From RPQJ01 sp963731105 (GTDB lineage Bacteria; Pseudomonadota; Gammaproteobacteria; Steroidobacterales; Steroidobacteraceae): a stretch of DNA of 64,000 bases. The DNA lies in assembly GCA_963731105.1 (NCBI GenBank), contig CAVSUM010000010.1:1-64000 (forward strand). Direction: 5' to 3'. Both the position numbers and the translations under genes were made by a program. This document shows positions 57,864 through 64,000 of the stretch, one piece after another. The notes below the pieces were generated by a model that searched no databases, was not told the DNA's origin, and was given only the letters and a program-made list of their open reading frames with translations. Within the stretch, counting starts at the first letter, position 1, and every line of letters begins with the position of its first letter.

Positions 57864-58497
57864 ATGCTGAACGCCACCGTGATCCCGGTCACTGCGTTCG
57901 CGCAGAACTGCTCGGTGGTGTGGTGCGAGCGGACCCGCTCCGGTGCGGTGATCGACCCGGGCGGCGACCTCGACCAGGTGCTGGCCGCGGCGCGCGAGAA
58001 CGACGTGCGGCTGGAGAAGATCCTGCTCACCCACGCGCACATCGACCACGCCGGCGGGACGGCCGAGCTGGCGCGCAGCCTGCAACTGCCGATCGAGGGT
58101 CCGCACCGGGGCGACCAGTTCTGGATCGACGGCCTGCCCGAGCAGGCACGCATGTTCGGGCTGCCGGGGTGCGACCGCTTCACTCCCGACCGCTGGCTCG
58201 ACGAGGGCGACCGCGTGCAGGTGGGCGAGGTGGAGTTCGAGGTGCGCCACTGCCCCGGCCACACGCCGGGACACGTCGTGTTCTACTCGGCGGCCGACCA
58301 GGTGGCGTTCGTCGGCGACGTGCTGTTCGCGGGCTCGATCGGCCGCACCGACTTTCCCGGCGGCGACTACGACACGCTGATCCGCTCGATCCGCGAGAAG
58401 CTCCTTTACGCTCGGTGACGACGTGCGCTTCGTGCCGGGGCACGGCCCGATGTCCACCTTCGGCGAGGAGCGGCGCAGCAACCCGTTCCTGAAATAG
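57864..58497 (+). CDS. Metallo-beta-lactamase-fold hydrolase, glyoxalase II-like (frame broken near 58404)
   Basis: About 210 residues. Metal motif THAHIDHAGG (HxHxDH) near residue 54, then CPGHTPGHVVFYS and GDVLFAGSIGRTDFPGGDY, and after a shift FVPGHGPMSTFGEERRSNPFL. This is the YcbL/glyoxalase II-like group. One extra T in CTCCTTTACG near 58404 (expected KLLTLGDDV) breaks the frame; length is 3n+1. The substrate is probably a thioester such as S-lactoylglutathione. It starts two bases after the DUF502 stop. Confidence 0.88.
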
Positions 58498-58501
58498 AGT
58501 C

Positions 58502-58867
58502 CTACCCCTTCTTGCCGTCGGTCTGGCGTCGCCCGCGCTTCGACGGCTGTCGCTGCTCGCCGCCTTCGTAGCCGTCGATCGACACGGCCAGGTCGTACGC
58601 ACGGCGATTGCCCTTGCGGCGGTCGTCGTAATGCTCGTAGCGGCACTCGCACTGCGGCGTGCCGCAGTTCTTGAGGGGCAACGGCGGGGCATCGCGCGAC
58701 AGGAAGCGCTGGTCGAGCAAGGCGCGGGCTTCGGCGCATGCTTGCGGCCCGGGCACGATGGTCACGGCGTGGAACCGACTCGGCGCCTTGCGCGCAACGA
58801 CGGCCGCCGGTTCGGGCTCTTTGCGCCCGAACAGGGACTTCGCTCGCTTGAACAGGTCTTCAGGCAT
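58502..58867 (-). CDS. Hypothetical protein with conserved-looking Cys/His motif
   Basis: 121 residues from ATG 58867 (58879 possible). The N-terminal part is basic (MPEDLFKRAKSLFGRKEPEP). The middle, residues about 32-85, looks ordered (SRFHAVTIVPGPQACAEARALLDQRFLS) and contains KNCGTPQCECRYEHYDDRRKGNRRA, here noted as Cys-x5-Cys-x-Cys followed by HYDDRR. The clustered Cys could bind a metal. The tail is highly basic (KRGRRQTDGKKG). I do not recognise a family. It ends five bases from the convergent hydrolase gene. Confidence 0.65.
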   Translation of the reverse strand: MPEDLFKRAKSLFGRKEPEPAAVVARKAPSRFHAVTIVPGPQACAEARALLDQRFLSRDAPPLPLKNCGTPQCECRYEHYDDRRKGNRRAYDLAVSIDGYEGGEQRQPSKRGRRQTDGKKG

Positions 58868-59015
58868 GTCTGGCCCCACCCCCAGGGTCGCCGCAGGCTA
58901 GCGCCGCCCGCGCGCGCGGCGGCGTGACGCGGTTCTCATTCCATGGGGGCGGCACCCTTGCCCGTCTGCCCCGGGAGGCCGAAACTGGCCCGTATCGCCC
59001 CGTTGCGAGCCCCGC

Positions 59016-61190
59016 ATGGCCAAGTCCCGCCCCGCCGCGTCGCCGCCGTTCCAGTCGATCTATCGCCACGGCTTCGCCCGGGTGGCCGTCGCGACACCGC
59101 GGGTCGAGGTGGCCTCCCCCGCGGCCAACCTGGCCGCCACGCTGGAGCTGGCGAGCCGCGCCGCACGTGACAAGGCGGTGCTGGCGGTGTTCCCGGAACT
59201 GGGCCTGTCCGCCTACTCCAACGAGGACCTGTTCCAGCAGGACGCGCTGCTCGACGCCTCGCTCGACGCGCTGCAGGCGCTGGTCGACGCCAGCCGCGAC
59301 CTGCCGCTCGCGCTCGCCGTCGGGCTGCCGCTGCGCGCCGACGACCGCCTGTTCAACTGCGCCGTGCTGGTGCACCGCGGGCGGCTGCTTGGCGTGGTGC
59401 CGAAGAGCTACCTGCCGAACTACCGCGAGTTCTACGAGCGCCGCCAGTTCGCGCCAGGCTCGCAGGCACTCTCCACCTCGCTGCGCCTGTGCGGCCAGCA
59501 GGTGCCGTTCGGCACCGACCTGCTGTTCGAGGCGCGCGATCTGCCCGGCTTCGTGCTGCACCTCGAGGTGTGCGAGGACCTGTGGGTCCCGTTGCCGCCG
59601 AGCACGCTGGCCGCGCTCGCCGGCGCCACGGTGCTGGCCAACCTCTCCGCCAGCGACGTCACCGTCGGCAAGGCGGACTATCGGCGGTTGCTGGGCGCCT
59701 CGCATTCCGCACGTTGCATCGCCGGCTGCCTGTACTCCGCCGCGGGTCCCGGCGAGTCCACCACCGATCTCGCCTGGGACGGCCACGCGCTGATCTACGA
59801 GAACGGCGAGCGGCTCGCGGAATCGGTCCGCTTCCCCGCCGAGCCCGGCCTGGTCACCGCCGACCTCGACCTCGATCACCTGCGCCAGGAACGCGCGCGC
59901 ATGACGAGCTTCGGCGACAACGCGCAGGCGCACGCAGCGCGGCTGCGCGAGTTCCGGCGCATCGACTTCGACGTCGGCGTGCCGGCGGGCCGCGTGCCGC
60001 TGCGGCGGCACGTCGAGCGCTTCCCGTACGTGCCCTCCGACCCCGCACGCCGCGACGAGCGCTGCGCGGAGGTGTACGACATCCAGGTGCAGGGGCTGAT
60101 GAAGCGCCTCACCGCCACCGGGATCAAGAAGGTGGTGATCGGCATCTCGGGCGGGCTCGACTCGACGCAGGCGGCACTGGTGGCGGTGCGCGCCTTCGAG
60201 CGGCTCGGCCTGCCGCGCCGGAACATCCTCGGCTACACGCTGCCCGGCTTCGGCACCAGCCGGCACACGTTCGACAGCGCGCACGAGCTGATGCGCACGC
60301 TCGGCATCTCGGCCGAGGAGATCGACATCCGCGCCGCGTCGCAGCTGATGCTCGAGCGCATCGGCCACCCGGCGGCGAAGGGCAAGCGCGCGTACGACGT
60401 CACCTACGAGAACGTGCAGGCCGGCGAGCGCACTTCGCACCTGTTCCGACTCGCGAACCTGCACGGTGCGCTCGTGCTCGGCACCGGCGACCTCTCCGAA
60501 CTCGCACTCGGCTTCACCACCTACGGCGTGGGCGACCACATGTCGCACTACAACGTGAATGCGTCGGTGCCGAAGACGCTGATCCAGCACCTGATCCGCT
60601 GGCTGGTGCGCACCGCGCAGTTCGACGACCGCACGACGGCCGTGCTCGACCGCATCGTCAACACGCGCATCTCGCCGGAACTGGTGCCGGGCTCCGGCGA
60701 GGAGCCCACCCAGTCCTCCGAGACCGTGGTCGGGCCCTACGAGCTGCAGGACTTCAACCTCTATTACCTGAGCCGCTTCGGCTATCGGCCGAGCAAGGTG
60801 GCATTCCTCGCGCACGCGGCCTGGGGAGATCGCACGGCTGGCGCGTGGCCGGACACGGTGCCCGAATCTGAGCGGCGCGAGTACGACCTCGCCACGATCC
60901 GTCGCTGGCTCGAGGTGTTCGTGCAGCGGTTTTTCCAGGGCAGCCAGTTCAAGCGCTCGGCGATGCCGAACGGGCCCAAGGTCGGCTCCGGCGGCTCGCT
61001 GTCGCCGCGCAGCGACTGGCGCGCGCCGAGTGATTCGCCGGCTACGGTGTGGCTCGACGAACTGCGGGCGAACGTGCCTACGCGCGGTGCAGCCGCACCG
61101 GCATCCGCTTCGCGCCCCACGTCCCGGGCTGCCGCGCAAACACCCCGGGCAGCCGCTCGCCGCAGGCCGCGCAGCAACCGTCCGCGCTGA
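59016..61190 (+). CDS. nadE: Glutamine-dependent NAD+ synthetase
   Basis: 724 residues. N-terminal nitrilase-type glutaminase with Glu61 (FPELGLSAYSNED), Lys130 (VPKSYLPNYREFYERR) and Cys186 (LEVCEDLW). Then the synthetase domain with P-loop SGGLDSTQAALVAVRAFERLG and GTGDLSELALGFTTYG. It makes NAD+ from deamido-NAD+, ATP and glutamine, ammonia passing through an internal tunnel. The normal end is expected near WLDELRANVP at about 61079. The frame runs on for 37 Ala/Arg/Pro-rich residues antisense to the radical SAM gene, which is unusual and may be an artefact of an undetected indel. Confidence 0.93.
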   Translation: MAKSRPAASPPFQSIYRHGFARVAVATPRVEVASPAANLAATLELASRAARDKAVLAVFPELGLSAYSNEDLFQQDALLDASLDALQALVDASRDLPLALAVGLPLRADDRLFNCAVLVHRGRLLGVVPKSYLPNYREFYERRQFAPGSQALSTSLRLCGQQVPFGTDLLFEARDLPGFVLHLEVCEDLWVPLPPSTLAALAGATVLANLSASDVTVGKADYRRLLGASHSARCIAGCLYSAAGPGESTTDLAWDGHALIYENGERLAESVRFPAEPGLVTADLDLDHLRQERARMTSFGDNAQAHAARLREFRRIDFDVGVPAGRVPLRRHVERFPYVPSDPARRDERCAEVYDIQVQGLMKRLTATGIKKVVIGISGGLDSTQAALVAVRAFERLGLPRRNILGYTLPGFGTSRHTFDSAHELMRTLGISAEEIDIRAASQLMLERIGHPAAKGKRAYDVTYENVQAGERTSHLFRLANLHGALVLGTGDLSELALGFTTYGVGDHMSHYNVNASVPKTLIQHLIRWLVRTAQFDDRTTAVLDRIVNTRISPELVPGSGEEPTQSSETVVGPYELQDFNLYYLSRFGYRPSKVAFLAHAAWGDRTAGAWPDTVPESERREYDLATIRRWLEVFVQRFFQGSQFKRSAMPNGPKVGSGGSLSPRSDWRAPSDSPATVWLDELRANVPTRGAAAPASASRPTSRAAAQTPRAAARRRPRSNRPR

Positions 61191-62162
61191 GGCCCCAGCG
61201 GCCGAGCTCGTACCAGTCGCGCTCGATCAGCAGCGCGCCGCAGCGGTGGCACCAGGTGCTGCCGCCGTCGCGGTCGTGCACGTTGCCGGTGTAGACGTAG
61301 CGCAGCCCGTTGCGCATCGCGAGCTCTCGGGCGCGGGCCAGCGTGGCAGGCGGCGTCGGCGCGTGGTCGCGCATCTTCCAGTCCGGATGGAACGCCGAGA
61401 AGTGCAGCGGCACGTCCGGCCCGAGCTGCGCGGCGATCCACTGGGTCATTGCGTCGAGCTCAGCATCGGAATCGTTCTCGCCGGGGATCAGCAGCGTGGT
61501 GATCTCGAACCACACCGGCGTCTCGCGCTTCAGGTAGACGAGCGTGTCGAGCACCGGCGCGAGTTCCGCGCCGCACACCTTGCGGTAGAAGCGCTCGCTG
61601 AACGCCTTGAGGTCGACGTTGGCCGCGTCCATGGCCGCGAAGAATTCCGCGCGCGGCTCCGGGCAGATGTAGCCCGCGGTGACCGCCACCGTGCGCACGC
61701 CCGTGCGCGGCACGCCTGCGCGACGTCGATCGCATACTCCATGAACACCGTCGGGTCGTTATAGGTGAACGCCACGCTGGCGCAGCCGAGCCGGCTCGCC
61801 GTAGTCGCGAGCTCGACGGGCGACGCGGAGTCGGCGAGCGTGTCCATCTCGCGCGACGTGCTCATGTCCCAGTTCTGGCAGAACTTGCAGGCGAGGTTGC
61901 AGCCGGCGGTGCCGAACGACAGCACGGCGGAACCCGGCAGGAAATGGTTGAGCGGCTTCTTCTCGATCGGGTCCACGCAGAAGCCGCTGGAGCGTCCATA
62001 CGTATATAGCTCGATGCCGTCGCGGTCGCGCCCGCGCACGAAACACAGGCCACGCTGGCCCTCGTGCAGGCGGCAATGCCGCGGGCACACGTCGCATTGC
62101 ACGCGGCCGTCGTCGAGCCGGTGCCAGTGGCGCGTAGGTGTGGCAGGAAAATCGGTATTCAT
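61078..62162 (-). CDS. AmmeMemoRadiSam system radical SAM enzyme (frame broken near 61715)
   Basis: About 361 residues. An N-terminal zinc-type motif CDVCPRHCRLHEGQRGLC (about residues 23-40) precedes the radical SAM cluster motif CNLACKFCQNW. GEND, HFSAFHPDWKM and the C-terminal WCHRCG ... CCAACGERLPGVF are typical of AmrS. The two halves are in different frames near 61715, where one missing C (GCACGGGC for GCACGCGGC, giving RARGVRTVAVTAGYI) fits the 3n+2 length. It diverges from the Memo gene by 110 bases; together with the next two genes it forms the AmmeMemoRadiSam set, whose reaction is not known. Confidence 0.9.
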
Positions 62163-62272
62163 ACGATTGGCGCCCGCCGGACCCCGGCGGGATATTGGCC
62201 CGCATTGGTGCAAGGCCGACTGCGGGAGTGCCGCACTCCCATGGAACTGTGATGTTGAGCCTGGGCCGGGAC

Positions 62273-63067
62273 ATGTCAAGGGTTCGCCCGCCTGCGGTGG
62301 CCGGGCTGTTCTATCCGCAGGACGCCGACGAACTGCGCCGCGTGGTCGGCGGCCACCTGGCAGCCTGCCAGCGCAGTGGCGAGGCGCGCCGGCCGAAGGC
62401 CCTGATCGTCCCGCACGCCGGCTACCCCTACTCCGGCGACGTCGCCGGCTGCGCCTACCGATTGGTCGCCGACTCGCGCGCCACGATCCGCCACGTCGTG
62501 CTGCTCGGCCCGAGCCACCGCGTGCCGATGCGCGGCATCGCCGTGCCCTCGGTCGATGCCTTCGCTACCCCGCTCGGCGAAGTGCCGGTGGACGACGCGC
62601 ACCGCCAGCGCCTGCGCGAACTCGGCCTGGTCGGCATCTCCGACGCGCCGCACGCCGCCGAGCACTCGCTGGAAGTGCAGCTGCCGTTCCTGCAGGTGGT
62701 GCTCGGCGAATTCGACCTGCTGCCGGTCGCCATCGGCCTGTCGCCGCCCGACCAGGTGGCGCACGTGCTCGACGCCGCGTGGAACGGCGCCGACACGCTG
62801 ATCGTGGTCAGCTCCGACCTGAGCCACTACCACACGTCGGAAGAGGCGCGACAGCTCGACACGCAGTCGACGCAGGCAATCCTCGAGCGACGCAGCGACC
62901 TGCCGGACGAGCAGGCCTGCGGCGCGCGCGCCATCAATGGCCTGATGCAGGTGGCGCGCCGGCGTAACCTCCGGGTCGAACTGCTCGACCAGCGCAACTC
63001 GGGCGACACCGCCGGGGACCGCTCGCGCGTGGTGGGCTATGGCAGCTACGCCGTCTTCGAGACTTGA
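62273..63067 (+). CDS. AmmeMemoRadiSam system protein B (Memo family)
   Basis: 264 residues from ATG 62273; upstream in-frame starts lie antisense to the radical SAM gene's start. Opening VRPPAVAGLFYP and then VPHAGYPYSGDVAGCAYRL, VVLLGPSHRVPM, AAEHSLEVQLPFLQ and VVSSDLSHYH are the Memo signatures (metal-binding His/Asp/Cys-like site related to extradiol dioxygenases). It overlaps the AMMECR1 gene by 29 bases. The bacterial function is unknown. Confidence 0.93.
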   Translation: MSRVRPPAVAGLFYPQDADELRRVVGGHLAACQRSGEARRPKALIVPHAGYPYSGDVAGCAYRLVADSRATIRHVVLLGPSHRVPMRGIAVPSVDAFATPLGEVPVDDAHRQRLRELGLVGISDAPHAAEHSLEVQLPFLQVVLGEFDLLPVAIGLSPPDQVAHVLDAAWNGADTLIVVSSDLSHYHTSEEARQLDTQSTQAILERRSDLPDEQACGARAINGLMQVARRRNLRVELLDQRNSGDTAGDRSRVVGYGSYAVFET

Positions 63068-63656
63068 GCCCGACGCGCGCGCTGCGCTGCTCAGGACCGC
63101 CGCCACCGCCATCGAGGCCGGCCTGGGCAACGTCGCGGCCACCCTGCCCGATGCCGCGCGAGTGCCGCGCGCGCTCGACGAGCCGCGCGCCTCCTTCGTC
63201 ACGCTGACCATCGACCATGCACTGCGCGGCTGCTGCGGCACGCTCGAGCCCGCGCGCCCGTTGCTGCTCGACGTCTGGCACAACGCCCAGGCAAGTGCGT
63301 TCCGCGACTCGCGCTTCCCGCCGCTGACCGTCCGCGAGTGGCGGCGCTCGCGCCTCGAGGTGTCGGTCCTCACGCCCTGCGAACGCATCGTGGTCGTGGA
63401 CGAGCAGGAGCTGCTGCGCACGCTGGTGCCTGGCCGCGACGGCCTGGTGCTCGTCTGGCGCGGCCAGCGGGCCACGTTCCTGCCCAAGGTGTGGGAGCAG
63501 GTCGCGGACGCGCACGAGTTCGTCGCGCGCCTGAAGCACAAGGCCGGCTGGGCCGCCGGGTTCTGGGCAGCCGACCTGGAAGCCTGGCGCTACGAGACCG
63601 AGATCATGGCCGTCGATGACCCGGCCGAACTGGCCTCGGCTGCCCCCACCGGCTGA
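63039..63656 (+). CDS. AmmeMemoRadiSam system protein A (AMMECR1 family)
   Basis: 205 residues. The AMMECR1 hallmark LRGCCGTL is present in ASFVTLTIDHALRGCCGTLEP (residues about 50-70), followed by AFRDSRFPPLTVREW and LEVSVLTPCERI, then QRATFLPKVWEQV. The start inside the Memo gene is supported by length and by the coupling this pair usually shows. AMMECR1 proteins are found in all domains, and no enzymatic activity is established. Confidence 0.93.
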   Translation: MAATPSSRLEPDARAALLRTAATAIEAGLGNVAATLPDAARVPRALDEPRASFVTLTIDHALRGCCGTLEPARPLLLDVWHNAQASAFRDSRFPPLTVREWRRSRLEVSVLTPCERIVVVDEQELLRTLVPGRDGLVLVWRGQRATFLPKVWEQVADAHEFVARLKHKAGWAAGFWAADLEAWRYETEIMAVDDPAELASAAPTG

Positions 63657-63690
63657 GCGAATCCGCGGTCCGCGGCCCCACGAAGCATGC

Positions 63691-63842
63691 GGATAGCGGA
63701 TAGCGGATAGCGGATAGCGGATAGCGGATAGCTTGCGCCGCGCCCGGCCTCCCTGCCGTTGCCCGAGGCCAGCCACCTCTGACCCCTATCCCCTGTCCCC
63801 TATCCGCTTTCCGCTATCCGCTATCCGCTAATCACTATCCGC
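63691..63842. repeat. GGATAGC tandem repeat with inverted degenerate partner
   Basis: 63691-63732 is GGATAGC repeated exactly six times (42 bases). About 68 bases later, 63798-63842 carries the reverse complement GCTATCC in several degenerate units (TATCCGCTTTCC, GCTATCC twice, CACTATCC). The two blocks can fold back on each other. It lies between the AMMECR1 gene (ends 63656) and the next gene (63851). There is no spacer pattern of a CRISPR. The short spacer also contains CCCCTATCCCCTGTCCCC. Confidence 0.85.
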
Positions 63843-63850
63843 TTCCCCCC

Positions 63851-64000
63851 ATGCCTTCCCTCCCCTACCGCCTCCTCGAACGCGACCTGCTCCCCGACGC
63901 GCTGATCCGCATCGGCATCCGCCAGCTGCTCGCTGCGCGCCTGCGCGGCGAGGACAAGGGGGACCCGCAGGCGCAGCAGGCGCACTTCATGCAGCTGGTG
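63851..64000 (+). CDS. Cyclopropane-fatty-acyl-phospholipid synthase-like methyltransferase, start (partial)
   Basis: The first 50 residues only (MPSLPYRLLERDLLPDALIRIG..., cut by the right edge). LLERDLLPDALIRIGIRQLLAARL followed by a DxxGDPQAQQAHFMQL-type segment matches the start of a SAM-dependent methyltransferase group related to CFA synthase, as I remember it. The catalytic domain is outside the window, so this is tentative. Confidence 0.55.
   Translation, partial: MPSLPYRLLERDLLPDALIRIGIRQLLAARLRGEDKGDPQAQQAHFMQLV

Noticed and set aside
63691..63842. CRISPR-like array
   Set aside because: The repeat unit is 7 bases with no spacers; it is a simple tandem repeat with an inverted partner.

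Overview
The window is about 64 kb of very GC-rich (roughly 68-70 percent), densely coded bacterial DNA. The gene content points to a gammaproteobacterium near the Xanthomonadales, Nevskiales or Steroidobacterales: a double-length UvrA, a glycine-rich RRM protein, the acs / DUF4212-symporter / DUF294 / exonuclease acetate block, hutUIG and short palindromic repeats. This placement is an inference; no rRNA or tRNA gene is present to test it. I see no prophage, integrase, transposase or CRISPR array.

Layout. 1-1.9 kb: the end of speA, two related long palindromes, a possible small gene and an RRM RNA-binding protein. 1.9-12.2 kb: an exported protein, a UvrD/Rep-type helicase, a class 3 aldehyde dehydrogenase, a Nudix hydrolase, mobB, a HAD phosphatase, avtA and an M48 protease lipoprotein. 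12.2-17.7 kb: the tandem UvrA, carrying two palindromic repeats inside its reading frame. 17.8-24.9 kb: DUF47-Pit phosphate transport, a dienoyl-CoA reductase-like enzyme, a CBS protein, membrane proteins and a MazG-type pyrophosphatase. 24.9-28.9 kb: the histidine-degradation genes hutU, hutI and hutG, with a third palindrome between hutU and hutI. 29.0-32.3 kb: a thioredoxin-like lipoprotein, an acetyltransferase and a threonine aldolase.

32.3-36.2 kb is the most interesting locus. It is a tight same-strand run encoding a secretin-N-like exported protein, a membrane-anchored zinc protein, a ThiF/E1-type adenylyltransferase, an 83-residue ubiquitin-like protein ending in Gly, an E2/UBC-fold protein with a catalytic Cys and an added C-terminal zinc ribbon, and a JAMM/JAB peptidase. 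This is a complete-looking bacterial ubiquitin-like conjugation and deconjugation cassette, without the CD-NTase of CBASS.

36.1-51 kb: a PLD-family phosphatidyltransferase, a lipase-like hydrolase, a Pol X-like helix-hairpin-helix protein, HrpB, a MacAB-type efflux operon, an NlpC/P60 lipoprotein, and a DUF294 regulator paired with an exonuclease. 51-55.2 kb: an acetate-type symporter with its small DUF4212 subunit, and acs. 55.2-64 kb: a HIT protein, DacB, DUF502, a metallo-beta-lactamase-fold hydrolase, NAD synthetase, the AmmeMemoRadiSam trio, a GGATAGC repeat and the start of a CFA-synthase-like methyltransferase.

Caution on the sequence itself: at least fifteen otherwise well-conserved genes have a broken reading frame, and almost every break is explained by one extra base. 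This looks like residual insertion error in the assembly rather than gene decay. I annotate these genes across the break as single CDSs and give the likely position.
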